DNA from: Pelobacter propionicus DSM 2379
GTDB lineage: Bacteria; Desulfobacterota; Desulfuromonadia; Geobacterales; Pseudopelobacteraceae
Assembly: GCF_000015045.1 (NCBI RefSeq)
Contig: NC_008609.1
Coordinates: 2,799,501-2,863,500, forward strand
DNA: 64,000 nucleotides
Direction of reading: 5' to 3'
Part shown: positions 19,080 through 31,540 of the stretch, one piece after another
Layout: every line of letters starts with the position of its first letter
How positions within the stretch are numbered: position 1 is the stretch's first letter
Position numbers and translations under genes: made by a program
Notes under the pieces: model-generated
Database searches by the model: none
The model's input: only the letters and a program-made list of their open reading frames with translations
Told to the model about the DNA's origin: nothing

Positions 19080-19134
19080 GCGAACACAGACAGCTTCCAA
19101 CTACCAAATCTAGGTTTTATACAACGGAGATCCC

Positions 19135-20433
19135 ATGACCCAGCTTGAATACGCCCGCAGGGGTGTCATAACCGAAAAGATGAAGATAGCGGCCCAATCC
19201 GAGGGAGTAGCCCCCGAATTCATCCGCGACGGCATCGCCGCCGGCACCATCGTCATCTGCCACAACATCAAACATCTGAACGGCACGCCACTGCCGGTGG
19301 GAACCGGCCTGCGCACCAAGATCAACGCCAATATCGGCTCGTCATCGGATGACACCGACATGCAGAAGGAGTTGGAAAAGGCACGGGTAGCCGTTAAATA
19401 CGGAGCCGACGCCATCATGGACCTGTCCACCGGCGGGCCGGTGGACGAGATCCGACGCGCCGTCGTGGCCGAGACCAACGCCTGCATCGGCAGCGTGCCG
19501 CTCTACCAGGCCGCCCTGGATGCGGTGCGCGTCAAGAAGAAGGCCATCGTCGACATGACCGTGGACGACATCTTCGCCGGCATCATCAAGCATGCCGAGG
19601 ATGGCGTGGACTTCATCACCGTGCACTGCGGCGTGACCCGCTCCACCGTGGAGAGAATGAAGAACGAGGGACGCATCATGGACGTGGTCTCCCGTGGCGG
19701 CGCCTTCACCATCGAGTGGATGGCCTACAACAACCAGGACAACCCGCTGTTTGAACATTTCGACAAACTGCTGGAGATCACCAAAGAGTACGACATGACC
19801 CTCTCCCTGGGAGACGGCTTCCGCCCCGGCTGCCTGGCCGATGCCACCGACCGGGCCCAGATCCACGAACTGATCCTGCTGGGAGAACTGACCCAGCGCG
19901 CCCAGGCCGCCGGCGTGCAGGTCATGATCGAGGGGCCTGGCCATGTGCCGCTGCAACAGATCCAGGCCAACATACTGCTGCAGAAGCGTCTCTGTCACGG
20001 CGCCCCCTTCTACGTGCTGGGACCGCTGGTGACCGACATCGCCCCCGGTTACGACCACATCACCTGCGCCATCGGCGGCGCCATAGCCGCCGCGGCCGGA
20101 GCCGACTTCCTCTGCTATGTCACCCCCAGCGAGCACCTGCGCCTGCCTGACGTTCAGGACGTGCGTGACGGCGTGATCGCTTCCCGCATCGCCGCCCACG
20201 CCGGCGACATTGCCAAGGGGGTCAAGGGGGCCATGAACAAGGACATCCAGATGGCCAAGTGCAGGAAGAAGCTTGACTGGGAGGGGCAGTACTCCCTGGC
20301 CCTGGATCCGGAGCGCGCCCGCACCCTGCGGGAGAGCTCGCCGGTCTCCGATCACGGTGCCTGCACCATGTGCGGCGAGTTCTGCGCCTACAAGGTCATG
20401 GACGACGCCATGGCCCGCCAGGCAGCCAGCTAA
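19135..20433 (+). CDS. thiC: HMP-P synthase ThiC
   Basis: A radical-SAM enzyme turning aminoimidazole ribotide into hydroxymethylpyrimidine phosphate. Length is 432 residues, the shorter bacterial/archaeal form. Visible are [44 protein letters not shown] and the C-terminal cluster motif CTMCGEFC that binds [4Fe-4S]. ATG 19135 has GGAGATC upstream. It makes the substrate for the ThiD half of the preceding fusion protein and lies under the same riboswitch. Confidence 0.97.
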   Translation: [432 protein letters not shown]

Positions 20434-20474
20434 GGGACAACGGCAGTTTTCCACGCGGCAGGCTTCAGGTTCAC

Positions 20475-20510
20475 GGGGGAGACTCCTGGTACACACCAGG
20501 AGTCTCCCCC
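20475..20510 (+). terminator. 16-bp perfect hairpin after thiC
   Basis: GGGGGAGACTCCTGGT (20475-20490) and ACCAGGAGTCTCCCCC (20495-20510) pair perfectly around ACAC, 41 bases past the thiC stop. No U tract follows, as with two other 3' hairpins in this window. Confidence 0.7.
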
Positions 20511-20808
20511 ATTGTACATCCCCCTCCCCTCAGCAGGTTATCCCTGCAGCTATTTCCATCAGCCGCTGGAATTAATCCCGTTTCAGGCTATTCTCTCTCC
20601 TGCAAGGCACCCCAGGTTGAGTGCCAACCTTCGTCGCGTCGCTCCTCGCCGCTTGTACGTAATCGTTGATATGAAATCGGCATTGACACAGAATTACCCC
20701 CCCGTGCTCCACTGTCAGGTCAGCAGTGGATACGATATGAATACGTTCAGGGCACATGAGTATGCATGACGACAGCAGCGACCCGTGCTCCCCCCAAGAG
20801 GTGATTGC
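20511..20808. other. Intergenic region before the PAS hybrid kinase
   Basis: About 300 bases without a credible gene. There is a small hairpin (CCACTG...CAGTGG near 20707-20730) and TTGACA at 20683 with no clear -10 partner. The kinase promoter probably lies here but I cannot place it. Confidence 0.4.
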
Positions 20809-22794
20809 ATGATATCGGTCTTTATCGTTGATGACAATGGCCAGGGCATGGAGAAGGCGCGGGCCCTGCTTCGTGACCACGGCTATTCGGTTTGCGATTC
20901 AGACCCGGAAGCGGATGACGCGATGCGCTTCCAGTTCGCCATGGACCGCGCCTGTATCCAGGTATTCTGGCTTTTCGAGAACGGTCGCCTCGTTTATGTC
21001 AACGAAGCGGCCTGCCGCTCTCTGGGGTACGGACACGAGGAACTGGCAGGCATGACCGTGTACGACATCTCCCCCCACTGTACTGTGGAAGAGTATGCGG
21101 CGCTCTGGCAGCAGACACGAAAGCAGGGGGTTGATCGGTTTGAAGCAGTGCACCAGACCAGGGATGGCCGCACCTATCCGGTGGAAATCCAGTCGAACTT
21201 CGTTGAATTCGAGGGGTGTGAATACTGCTGCTGTTTCGTGACCGACATCAGTGAACGCAAGCGGGCCGAGGAGAAGCTCCTGCTGCACGAGTTCTGCATC
21301 GAGAAGGCCTCCATCGGCATTTTTTTGATATCGATGGACGGGAGGATTGCCATGGCCAACGAGTGCGCATGCAGGAGCCTCGGCTATTCCAGCGATGAAT
21401 TATGTGCCATGACCGTCATTGACATCGATCCGGCCATTACCGTTGAAAAGATACGTGCAATCGTAGAGCAGCTGGAAACCAACGGCTCCGTGACGCACGA
21501 AACCGTTCACCGCCACAGGGACGGCACCACCTTTCCGGTGGAGATAACGACCAACAACATCGAATTCCATGGAGCCACATATTCCTACTCCTTTGCCAAG
21601 GACATCAGCGGACGGAAACAGGCCGAGGAGAAGCGGAAGCTTCTCGAAACGCAGCTTCACCAGATGCAGAAGCTGGATGCCGTGGGACAACTGGCCGGCG
21701 GCATAGCCCACGACTTCAACAACATCCTCACGGCCATCATAGGGTTTGCCGAGGTCATGGACATGCGCATGGAGCAGGGCGCCCCCCTCCGGCACCATGT
21801 CAGACAGATCCTGGCTGCGGCGGAGAGGGCCGCAGACCTCACCCAGGGACTGCTGGCGTTCAGTCGCAAGCAGGTGCTGCACGTCAGGTGCCTGGATCTG
21901 CGCGAGATCATCGACGGCCTCAAAAAAATGCTGTGCAGGCTGATACCGGAGGACATCGACTTCAGGGTAAAGACCGCGGCAACGGAGATGACCGTCATGG
22001 CGGACAGGGGGCAGATCGAACAGGTGCTCATGAACCTGGTGACCAATGCCCGGGACGCCATGCCAGGCGGAGGAGTGCTGACAATCAAGACCGGCACCGG
22101 CGTCATCGACGAGGAGTTTGTGAGGACAAACGGTTTCGGGGTTATGGGGAATTACGCCTTGATCAGCGTCACGGACAATGGCTGCGGCATGAATGCGGAG
22201 ACGCGGGAAAAGGTCTTCGAGCCGTTCTTTACCACCAAGAGGCGCGGCAAGGGGACCGGCCTCGGCCTCTCCATCATCTACGGCATCGTCAAGCAGCATG
22301 ATGGGTTCATCACCGTCGACAGTTCGCCGGGACAGGGTGCGACCTTCCGCGTCTACCTCCCCCTGGCAGGCAGGGAAAAGGAGGAGACTCGCGAACACCG
22401 TCAGACGCCCCTGCCAAAACGGGGAAACGAAACGGTTCTACTGGTGGAAGACGACGAGGTGGTGCGTGAACTAAACCGGGCCGTCCTGGAATATGCTGGG
22501 TATACGGTGATCGAAACCATCGACGGCCGGGAGGCCCTGGAGAGGTTCAGGGAGCAGAGTCACCGGATGGACATCCTGGTCAGCGACATCATCATGCCCA
22601 ACCTGGACGGAAAGGCGCTCTACGACGAGATCATGAAGATCCGGCCTGACATGAAGGTACTCTTCATCAGCGGGTATGCGGAGGACGCCCTTGACGCCAG
22701 GGGCCTGTTCGAAAGCGAGCACAACTTCATGCCCAAACCGGTCAAACCGTCGGAGCTCCTGAAAAGGGTGCGGGAGATCCTCGACCACCCCTGA
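20809..22794 (+). CDS. Hybrid histidine kinase: vestigial REC, PAS, PAS, HisKA, HATPase, REC
   Basis: A 661-residue soluble sensor kinase. Residues 1-25 ([20 protein letters not shown]) look like the first strand and helix of a receiver but the rest of that domain is missing. Two PAS domains follow (~45-165 and ~170-285; each has the CRSLGY segment and ends DIS.RK). HisKA carries the phospho-His in [17 protein letters not shown]; the ATPase has [21 protein letters not shown] and [10 protein letters not shown]. The C-terminus is a full receiver ([30 protein letters not shown]). ATG 20809 follows AAGAGG. Partner and signal are unknown. Confidence 0.9.
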   Translation: MISVFIVDDNGQGMEKARALLRDHGYSVCDSDPEADDAMRFQFAMDRACIQVFWLFENGRLVYVNEAACRSLGYGHEELAGMTVYDISPHCTVEEYAALWQQTRKQGVDRFEAVHQTRDGRTYPVEIQSNFVEFEGCEYCCCFVTDISERKRAEEKLLLHEFCIEKASIGIFLISMDGRIAMANECACRSLGYSSDELCAMTVIDIDPAITVEKIRAIVEQLETNGSVTHETVHRHRDGTTFPVEITTNNIEFHGATYSYSFAKDISGRKQAEEKRKLLETQLHQMQKLDAVGQLAGGIAHDFNNILTAIIGFAEVMDMRMEQGAPLRHHVRQILAAAERAADLTQGLLAFSRKQVLHVRCLDLREIIDGLKKMLCRLIPEDIDFRVKTAATEMTVMADRGQIEQVLMNLVTNARDAMPGGGVLTIKTGTGVIDEEFVRTNGFGVMGNYALISVTDNGCGMNAETREKVFEPFFTTKRRGKGTGLGLSIIYGIVKQHDGFITVDSSPGQGATFRVYLPLAGREKEETREHRQTPLPKRGNETVLLVEDDEVVRELNRAVLEYAGYTVIETIDGREALERFREQSHRMDILVSDIIMPNLDGKALYDEIMKIRPDMKVLFISGYAEDALDARGLFESEHNFMPKPVKPSELLKRVREILDHP

Positions 22795-22844
22795 CCACCG
22801 GCGACAGCGGACAGGGAGCATCCCCTGCCGGGTGCAGAAACAGG

Positions 22845-22880
22845 AAAGGGGATGCCCCATACAAGGCATCCCCTTTTTTT
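22845..22880 (+). terminator. Rho-independent terminator of the hybrid kinase gene
   Basis: AAAGGGGATGCC (22845-22856) pairs with GGCATCCCCTTT (22865-22876), followed by a run of T to 22880. Classic intrinsic terminator. Confidence 0.9.
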
Positions 22881-23118
22881 ACTCTCCCCGTCCTGCCGTC
22901 AACCTAAAAGGACCTCCGGCGAGTTCCTTAACAGGTGGGCGACCATATGCCGCTTCAGGCAAATCCCACGCAATGGGGCAGCACACCACGACAAGAATGG
23001 TCTCCCGTTCATTGTTTATTCCGCCCGGGCACTACAGCCGTCGAACAGGACAGGGAGAACGGATAATACGGTGCTATTATTACATCGGCCCTGAAAAGTT
23101 TTCAAGGGATTTAATGGG

Positions 23119-24138
23119 CTATTCCCGGGCAAAACCGAGAAAATCCGTCATACGCCGCACATCGGCCATCAGGCGCTCAAATCCCTGGAATGTGAGGGAT
23201 TGCGGGCCGTCGGAAAGCGCCTTCTCCGGTTCGGGATGCACCTCCACCAGAACGCCGTGGGCGCCGGCCACCAGGGCCGCCAGGGTCATGGGGGGCACCA
23301 GGCTGCGCTTGCCGGTGGCATGGGACGGGTCGATCATCACCGGCAGGTGCGACAGCTCCCTGATCAGCGGCGCCACCGCAAGATCCAGGGTGTTGCGGGT
23401 GGCGGTCTCGAAGGTGCGGATACCCCGCTCGCAGAGAATGACCTGTTCATTCCCCTCGGCCAGGATGTACTCGGCGGCGGCCAGGAACTCCTCCACGGTG
23501 GCGCTCATGCCCCTTTTCAGCAGCACCGGCTTGCGGATCCTGCCCAACTCCCGCAGCAGGTCGAAGTTCTGCATGTTGCGGGCTCCCACCTGCAAGAGGT
23601 CGGCATAGTCGGCCACCAGCCCCACGCTGTCAGGGCTCATCACCTCGGTCACGACCGGCAGCCCGCTCTCCCTGCCGGCCAGGGCCAAGAGTTCCAACCC
23701 CTCTTCACGCAGTCCCTGGAAGGTGTGCGGCCCGGTACGCGGCTTGAAGGCCCCGCCACGCAGCATGTCAGCCCCGGCCTTCTTGACGAACAGGGCGGTC
23801 CTGACGATCTGCTCCTCGCTCTCCACGGCACAGGGGCCAGCCACCACCACCGGACGGCACCCCTGGCCCACACGCACACCGGCCACATCCACGATCGTAT
23901 CCTCGGGATGGAAGTCCCGGGAGACCAGCTTGTACGGCTTGGAGACGTGGATCACCCGCTGCACGCCGGGAAGCTCCAGGATCTTGCTGTCATCCACATA
24001 CCCCTGATTGCCCAGTACGCCGATGGCGGTGCGCTCGCTCCCCGGGATCGGGGCGGCCGAAAAGCCCATCTCCGCCACCGCCTGGTTGACCGCTTCGATA
24101 TCCGCCTGGGTTGCCGTATGATTCATGACGATCAGCAT
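23119..24138 (-). CDS. aroF: 3-deoxy-7-phosphoheptulonate synthase, type I-beta (AroF)
   Basis: The first shikimate-pathway enzyme, condensing PEP and erythrose-4-phosphate. Residues ~1-70 form the small ferredoxin-like domain (MLIVMNHTATQADIEAVNQA) typical of the feedback-regulated Thermotoga-type enzyme; the barrel follows with VVAGPCAVES, GGAFKPRTGPHTFQG, LLQVGARNMQN, CERGIRTFE and MIDPSHATGKR. 339 residues is normal. Transketolase, encoded downstream on the same strand, can supply erythrose-4-phosphate, so the neighbourhood is metabolically sensible. Confidence 0.96.
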   Translation of the reverse strand: MLIVMNHTATQADIEAVNQAVAEMGFSAAPIPGSERTAIGVLGNQGYVDDSKILELPGVQRVIHVSKPYKLVSRDFHPEDTIVDVAGVRVGQGCRPVVVAGPCAVESEEQIVRTALFVKKAGADMLRGGAFKPRTGPHTFQGLREEGLELLALAGRESGLPVVTEVMSPDSVGLVADYADLLQVGARNMQNFDLLRELGRIRKPVLLKRGMSATVEEFLAAAEYILAEGNEQVILCERGIRTFETATRNTLDLAVAPLIRELSHLPVMIDPSHATGKRSLVPPMTLAALVAGAHGVLVEVHPEPEKALSDGPQSLTFQGFERLMADVRRMTDFLGFARE

Positions 24139-24214
24139 CTGGAATTCTCCTTATCCCCGAAACCCGAGCGGCAACCGGTGTGGCCACATCTTGGGCGGCC
24201 ACACGGTGCCGCAC

Positions 24215-24904
24215 CTACTCGTGTCGTTCGCACAGTTTCTGCAGTTTGTCCATGCGGTGGATCAGCACCCGGCTTCCCTGCACCTCGATGATCCCCTCAT
24301 CCTTAAGCTTGCGCAGGGTTCGGGAGATGGTCTCGCTGGCCGTGCCCAGCCGGGAAGCCAGCTCCCCCTTTTTGATCCCCAGGTCGATGTAGGTGATGCC
24401 GCCATAGCTGGCCGCCTTTTCTTCTGCCCGCCGCACCAGGAACGAGGCCAGCCGGGAGGTGACATCGGCGAAGGTGAGCTCCTCGATCTGCCGCACGAAC
24501 TGGCGCAGCATCAGGGAGAGGGAGACCACCAGGTTGAGGGATAACTGCGGCTTGCGACTCATCAGCTCCATGAACCCCTCACGGGGGAGGAAAAGCGCCT
24601 CGCCACTCTCCATGGCGCGGGCCTCGGCCGGGTATCTGCCGTCGCCGAAAAAAGCCGCCTCGGCAAAGGTCTCCCGCGGTTTGACGAAGTGGAGCACCTT
24701 TTCGCGCCCATCCGGGGAGACGCGGCAGAGCTTGATGCTCCCGGCCACCAGCAGATAGAAGCCTGTGGCCTGCTCTCCCTCGCAGAACAGGGACTCCCCT
24801 TTGGCGAACCTGCGTCGCACGGTGATGGTGGCCAGGTCGGCCAGGTCATCACCGGACAGACCGGAGAAGAGCAGGGACTGTTTCAGCTGTTCCACCAGTT
24901 CCAT
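24215..24904 (-). CDS. Crp/Fnr-family transcriptional regulator
   Basis: 229 residues: an N-terminal cyclic-nucleotide-binding beta roll (LFSGLSGDDLADLATITVRR, FYLLVAGSIKLCR), a dimerisation helix, and a C-terminal winged helix with KGELASRLGTASETISRTLR as recognition region. The Cys pattern of oxygen-sensing FNR proteins is absent (isolated Cys only), so it is unlikely to bind an iron-sulfur cluster; its ligand is unknown. It lies between tkt and aroF on the same strand, 10 bases past the tkt start side and 76 bases before aroF, so read-through into it is likely. Confidence 0.9.
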   Translation of the reverse strand: MELVEQLKQSLLFSGLSGDDLADLATITVRRRFAKGESLFCEGEQATGFYLLVAGSIKLCRVSPDGREKVLHFVKPRETFAEAAFFGDGRYPAEARAMESGEALFLPREGFMELMSRKPQLSLNLVVSLSLMLRQFVRQIEELTFADVTSRLASFLVRRAEEKAASYGGITYIDLGIKKGELASRLGTASETISRTLRKLKDEGIIEVQGSRVLIHRMDKLQKLCERHE

Positions 24905-24914
24905 GTACGGACGC

Positions 24915-26921
<2,007 letters not shown>

Positions 26922-26940
26922 CGCTGTTCCTTTTGAGTTG

Positions 26941-27942
26941 TCAGATTGAATGGGTAAAGCCTGGTTTTCGGGGGATGTAACGGCTGCCGTCCTCCATGAC
27001 GACCTCCACCCCTGAAAAACTCGTTACTATACCAACAGCCGTAGCCTGAATGCCACTGTTTTTCACGATACTTTCGATTTTTTCATGGTTTTCCGCCGCA
27101 GCGGTGAAGGCCAGTTCGTAGTCCTCACCGCCGGACAGGATCAGGTGATGGGGGAAGGAGGGAAAACGGGAGGCACGGCGGCGGAAATCGGCGGAGATGG
27201 GGAGGCGCTCCAGGTAGAGGACGCCCCCCACCCCGGACTGCTGGGCTATGTGGCCAAAGTCGGCCAGCAGGCCGTCGCTCACATCGATCATGGCACTGAC
27301 CAGGCCGGATTCGGCCAGGGCGTGCCCCACCCGGGTGCGGGGCGAGGGATCCAGCAGGCGGGACAGAAGTGACGGCTCATCGCACACCGCCCCATCCTCC
27401 AGCAGCGACAGCACCAGGGCGGCATCCCCCAGGGTGCCGCTGACCCAGATCTCGTCCCCTGCCCTTGCTCCGCTGCGGCGCAGAATCAGGTGGGGAAACT
27501 GCTCCGCCATGATGGTCACCGAGATGACCAGACCGTTCTTGGAGGAGCAGGTATCGCCGCCGATCAGGGTCACGCCATGCTCCCCGGCCATGGCCAGAAA
27601 CCCCTCGGTGAAGCGGTCCAGGAACTCCAGCGGAAACCCGGCCGGGATAGCCAGAGAGAGTAGTGCCCAGCGCGGGATAGCCCCCATGGCGGCGACATCG
27701 GAGATGCTCACCCCCAGTGACTTGCGTCCCAGAGCCAGGGGATCATGCCAGGTTGTACGGAAGTGCACGTCCTCCAGCAGCATGTCGGTGGAGGTCAAGA
27801 GCTGCATACCGGGAGTGAGGACGGTCACGGCTGCGTCGTCGCCGATGCCGGTGATCACCCCCTCGCCCCCGGCCACATGGGCGGCGATGCGGTCGATCAG
27901 GCCGAATTCGCCCAGGGTGGAGAGTTTCGTGTCAGTAGTCAT
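26941..27942 (-). CDS. thiL: Thiamine-monophosphate kinase ThiL
   Basis: 333 residues; phosphorylates thiamin phosphate to the active diphosphate. Motifs: GEFGLIDRI at the N-terminus, [11 protein letters not shown] (metal/ATP), [27 protein letters not shown] and [15 protein letters not shown], all family hallmarks of the PurM-like fold. It is not under a visible TPP riboswitch, unlike thiED-thiC. It precedes tkt by 19 bases on the same strand. Confidence 0.96.
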
Positions 27943-27979
27943 GGTATATGGTTCATTCCCCTTCTATGCGGCCACGGCG

Positions 27980-28429
27980 TCATTCGCCTGCCTGGCCTTT
28001 GAACTGGTCCACATCCGTGACAGCCACCGTGAGCCGCGACACGCAGACCAGCCTATCATCATGGTTATGGATTCTGATCTCCCAGATCTGGGTCCTCCGC
28101 CCCAGGTGCAGCGGACGGGCCACGCCGGTGACCCAGCCGGAACGCACCGGCCGCACATGGTTGGCGTTGATCTCCAGTCCGACGATGCGCTTTTTCCCCT
28201 GATCCAGGCAGAGGCCGGCGGCCACGCTTCCCACGGTTTCGGCCAATGCAACCGAGGCCCCGCCGTGGAGTATGCCGGCCGGCTGGTGCGTGCGGCGATC
28301 CACCGGCATCCTGGCCGTGAGATGGTCAGCGCCCAGCTCAACGAACTCGATCCCCAAATGTTCGGCCAGGGTGTTTCGGGAACTCTGGTTGAGCTCTGCC
28401 AGGGTTATTCCGCTATCGCGCAGATCCAT
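27980..28429 (-). CDS. Hotdog-fold thioesterase, PaaI/MenI-like
   Basis: 149 residues from the ATG at 28429, which follows GGAGGGAAGG. The active-site helix AGILHGGASVALAETVGSVAA with its HGG signature, and GLEINANHVRPVRSG, place it among hotdog acyl-CoA thioesterases of the PaaI/DHNA-CoA hydrolase group. Substrate cannot be told from sequence. The lon terminator lies directly upstream, so this gene must start its own transcript, which may include thiL (38 bases downstream). Confidence 0.85.
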   Translation of the reverse strand: MDLRDSGITLAELNQSSRNTLAEHLGIEFVELGADHLTARMPVDRRTHQPAGILHGGASVALAETVGSVAAGLCLDQGKKRIVGLEINANHVRPVRSGWVTGVARPLHLGRRTQIWEIRIHNHDDRLVCVSRLTVAVTDVDQFKGQAGE

Positions 28430-28442
28430 TGACCTTCCCTCC

Positions 28443-28488
28443 AAAAAGGAGGGGGATAGGATGCCATGGACGGCATCGTATCCCCCTC
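28443..28488 (-). terminator. Intrinsic terminator of lon
   Basis: On the minus strand GAGGGGGATA (28479-28488) pairs with TATCCCCCTC (28449-28458), with inner ATGCC/GGCAT pairing, and is followed by TTTTT (28443-28447). The T run ends directly before the ribosome site of the thioesterase gene. Confidence 0.88.
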
Positions 28489-28511
28489 TCCGGTTAGCGT
28501 CTCAGTAACGG

Positions 28512-30983
28512 CTATCCCTTGGCGCTGGCCGGGAGTCCCTGATCGGGCGAATTCGGCGCCGCGGCGCCTCTGGTTGTCCGCTTTTTGGGGACACTCCCCG
28601 CCGGAGTGGCCGCCAGGGGGGGCGGATACTTCTCCAGTGCCAGCTTGAGCACCTCGTCGATCTTGGTCACCGGCACGATCTTTACCCTCTTGAGGATCTC
28701 GGCCGGGACGTCCTCCAAATCCTTCTTGTTCTGGGCCGGTATGATCACCGTTTTCATCTCCGAGCGTACGGCGGCCAGGATCTTCTCCTTCAACCCGCCG
28801 ATGGGCAGAACCTTGCCCCGCAGGGTGATCTCGCCGGTCATGGCCACGTCTTTCCTGACCGGAATGCGGGTTATGACCGAGACCAGGGCCGTTGTCATGG
28901 CGACCCCGGCGGAAGGGCCGTCCTTGGGGATAGCGCCGGCCGGAACATGCACGTGGATCTCATGTTGCTGAAAGAACTCCGGCTTGATGCTCAGTTCCTC
29001 GGCATGGGCGCGGATGTAGGAATGGGCGGCCTGGGCCGACTCCTTCATCACGTCCCCCAGCTGACCGGTGAGGGTCAGGCCGGCCTTGCCCTGCATCTGT
29101 GACGCTTCGATGTGCAGGATTTCACCCCCCACCGGGGTCCAGGCCAGGCCGTTGACCACGCCGATTTCGTTTCTGTCCAGGTCCTCTTCCCGCATGAACT
29201 TGGGCGCGCCCAGGAAGGTATGCAGGTTCTTGGCAGTCACCCGGGTGATGCGTTTCTGCCCCTCGGCCACCTTGCGGGCCACCTTGCGGCAGACCGTGCC
29301 GATCTCCCGCTCCAGGTTGCGCAGCCCGGCCTCGCGGGTATATTTGGCGATGATCTCGGCAATGGCCTCGTCGTCAAAGGCGATGTTCTTCTCCTTCAGG
29401 CCATTCTCCTTCATCTGGCGCGGCACCAGGAAACGCCGGGAGATCTCCAGCTTCTCCTCCTCGGTGTAGCCCGAGAGGGTGATCACCTCCATGCGGTCGC
29501 GCAGGGCCGACGGCACCGGGTCGATCTGGTTGGCGGTGGCGATGAACATCACGTTGGACAGGTTGTAGGGCTGGTTGATGTAGTGGTCGGAGAAGGAGTG
29601 GTTCTGCTCCGGGTCCAGCACCTCCAGGAGCGCCGATGAGGGATCCCCCTTGTAGTCGTAGCCCAGCTTGTCCAGCTCGTCCAGCATGAAGACCGGATTG
29701 TTGGTGCCGGCCTGCTTCATCCCCTGGATGATACGCCCGGGAAGCGCGCCGATGTAGGTGCGGCGATGACCGCGAATCTCGGCCTCGTCACGCACCCCCC
29801 CCAGGGAGATGCGCACGAACTTGCGGTTCATGGCCCGGGCGATGGACTTGCCCAGGGAGGTCTTGCCCACGCCGGGAGGGCCGACGAAGCAGAGGATCGG
29901 CCCTTTCATCTTCTTCTTCAGCTTGCGCACGGAGAGGAACTCCAGGATGCGCTCCTTGATCTTGTCCAGATAGAAGTGGTCCTCATTCAGGATCTTCTCG
30001 GCACGACCGATGTCCAGGCTGTCGCGGCTGGACTTGCTCCAGGGGATCTCCACCAGCCAGTCCAGGTAGGTGCGGATGATGCCGGCCTCGCCGGCATCGG
30101 GGTGCATGTTCTCCAGGCGGCCCAGCTGTTTCAGCGCCTCCTTCTGCACGCTCTCCGGCATTCTGGCGGACTCGATGGCCTTGCGGATCTCGATCAGATC
30201 CTCCTTCCCCTCGCCGTCCCCCAGCTCCTGCTGGATGGCCCGCATCTGCTCCCGCAGGTAGTACTCCCGCTGGTTCTTGCCCATCTCCTCGCGGGCCGCG
30301 CTCTGGATCTTGGCCTGCACGCTTAAGAGTTCCACCTCACGATTGAGCAGTTCGTTGATCTTGGTCAGGCGGGTTATGGGATCCACCGTTTCCAGGAGCT
30401 GCTGGGCGTCGGCAACCTTGAGCCCCATGTTGCTGGCGATCAGGTCGGCCATGCTCCCCGGATCCTGGATATTCTCCAGTATGACTATCACCTCGGGGGA
30501 GACCTGCTTGCCCAGTTCCACAACCTTGGCCAACTGCTCCCGCACGGTGCGCACCAGGGCCTCTGTCTCCAGGGTCGCATCAAGCAGCGGCATATCGTTC
30601 AAGCGTTCGACACGTACCGTATAGAACGGCTTCTCCGAGGTAAATTCGGTGATGCGGGCCTTGGCCAACCCCTGGACCAGGATCTTGATCCTGCCGTCGG
30701 GCAGTTTGAGCATGCGCATGATCATGGCCACCGTGCCGACGCCGTAAATCTTGTCCGGCGGTGGATCTTCCTCGCTGATCTCGTACTGGGTGGCCAAAAG
30801 GATCATGCGGTCTCCCGCCAGGGCGCTGTCCACGGCTTTGACCGACATCTCGCGCCCAACGAAAAGCGGAATGATCATGAACGGGTAGACCACCACGTCC
30901 CGTACCGGCAAGAGCGGTAATTCATCGGGTATTTTCAGCTCTTCCGCATCCTGCTTTTCAATGTCTTTTTCGGTTTCACTCAA
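28512..30983 (-). CDS. lon: ATP-dependent protease Lon (LonA)
   Basis: An 823-residue LonA. N-terminal substrate domain ([24 protein letters not shown]), AAA+ module with Walker [16 protein letters not shown] and MLDELDKLG, then the Ser-Lys protease domain with Ser in [10 protein letters not shown] and Lys in PIGGLKEK. The C-terminus has a lysine-rich tail ([12 protein letters not shown]). The start is TTG at 30983, eight bases after AAGGAG, and it overlaps the hsp20 stop as TTGA, so translation is probably coupled. Lon degrades misfolded and regulatory proteins; pairing with a small heat-shock protein makes a protein-quality-control operon. Confidence 0.97.
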   Translation of the reverse strand: MSETEKDIEKQDAEELKIPDELPLLPVRDVVVYPFMIIPLFVGREMSVKAVDSALAGDRMILLATQYEISEEDPPPDKIYGVGTVAMIMRMLKLPDGRIKILVQGLAKARITEFTSEKPFYTVRVERLNDMPLLDATLETEALVRTVREQLAKVVELGKQVSPEVIVILENIQDPGSMADLIASNMGLKVADAQQLLETVDPITRLTKINELLNREVELLSVQAKIQSAAREEMGKNQREYYLREQMRAIQQELGDGEGKEDLIEIRKAIESARMPESVQKEALKQLGRLENMHPDAGEAGIIRTYLDWLVEIPWSKSSRDSLDIGRAEKILNEDHFYLDKIKERILEFLSVRKLKKKMKGPILCFVGPPGVGKTSLGKSIARAMNRKFVRISLGGVRDEAEIRGHRRTYIGALPGRIIQGMKQAGTNNPVFMLDELDKLGYDYKGDPSSALLEVLDPEQNHSFSDHYINQPYNLSNVMFIATANQIDPVPSALRDRMEVITLSGYTEEEKLEISRRFLVPRQMKENGLKEKNIAFDDEAIAEIIAKYTREAGLRNLEREIGTVCRKVARKVAEGQKRITRVTAKNLHTFLGAPKFMREEDLDRNEIGVVNGLAWTPVGGEILHIEASQMQGKAGLTLTGQLGDVMKESAQAAHSYIRAHAEELSIKPEFFQQHEIHVHVPAGAIPKDGPSAGVAMTTALVSVITRIPVRKDVAMTGEITLRGKVLPIGGLKEKILAAVRSEMKTVIIPAQNKKDLEDVPAEILKRVKIVPVTKIDEVLKLALEKYPPPLAATPAGSVPKKRTTRGAAAPNSPDQGLPASAKG

Positions 30984-31414
30984 GGTGTAATCTCCTTTAT
31001 GGGTACCTGCAGGCCATCACTCTTTGGGCACGTCACCCGCAGCACGCCCAAGCGGTATTCGGCGGTAATGGAGCAGGGATTGCTGTCTCCGGGTATCTGC
31101 ACGGCAGAGCGGAAATCTCCGTACGTGCGCTCCATGCAGATGAAACTCCCCTCGATCTGCTCACGCGGCTTGTGCGCCTCCAGAAGCAGCGTGATGCCGC
31201 AGACCTTGAGGCAGATATCCTCCACGCGGAAACCGGGCAGATCGAACTCCAGTACGACTCCATCACCGGTCTCGTACATATCCATGCGCGGCCGGTTCTC
31301 GGACTCATCGAAGCCATCCTTCAACTCAAGGACATGCAGCAGGTTTTTGATTTCGCCAACCTGACGGCTGTAAAACTCCAGATGGTACGGTTTCTTGCCT
31401 GAAAAACGTGTCAT
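30980..31414 (-). CDS. Small heat-shock protein, Hsp20 family
   Basis: 144 residues from the ATG at 31414. The alpha-crystallin domain is visible as [21 protein letters not shown], through the [19 protein letters not shown] region, to [15 protein letters not shown]. It binds unfolding proteins without ATP. The longer frame to 31588 adds 58 residues that look like leader sequence and cross the probable promoter. Its stop overlaps the lon start by four bases, so holdase and protease are made together. Confidence 0.9.
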   Translation of the reverse strand: MTRFSGKKPYHLEFYSRQVGEIKNLLHVLELKDGFDESENRPRMDMYETGDGVVLEFDLPGFRVEDICLKVCGITLLLEAHKPREQIEGSFICMERTYGDFRSAVQIPGDSNPCSITAEYRLGVLRVTCPKSDGLQVPIKEITP

Positions 31415-31471
31415 GGCAGATATCCGTTCATGAAGAAGTGGTAGATCTTCTATTCCCGTATCGGTTTGAAT

Positions 31472-31500
31472 GATGTAACCATTCCAACAGCCGTTGTCAA
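31472..31500 (-). promoter_or_regulatory. Candidate promoter of hsp20-lon
   Basis: On the minus strand TTGACA (31500-31495) is followed after 17 bases by TACATC (31477-31472), a weak -10. No clear sigma-32 or CIRCE-type element was seen. Confidence 0.35.
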
Positions 31501-31540
31501 GGTTGACGGAGCGCCACTTTGCCACAACGTTAAAAATCGG

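Noticed and set aside
20683-20710. TTGACA as promoter of the 20.8-kb kinase
   Set aside because: No acceptable -10 at 16-18 bases; the downstream sequence is a C run.
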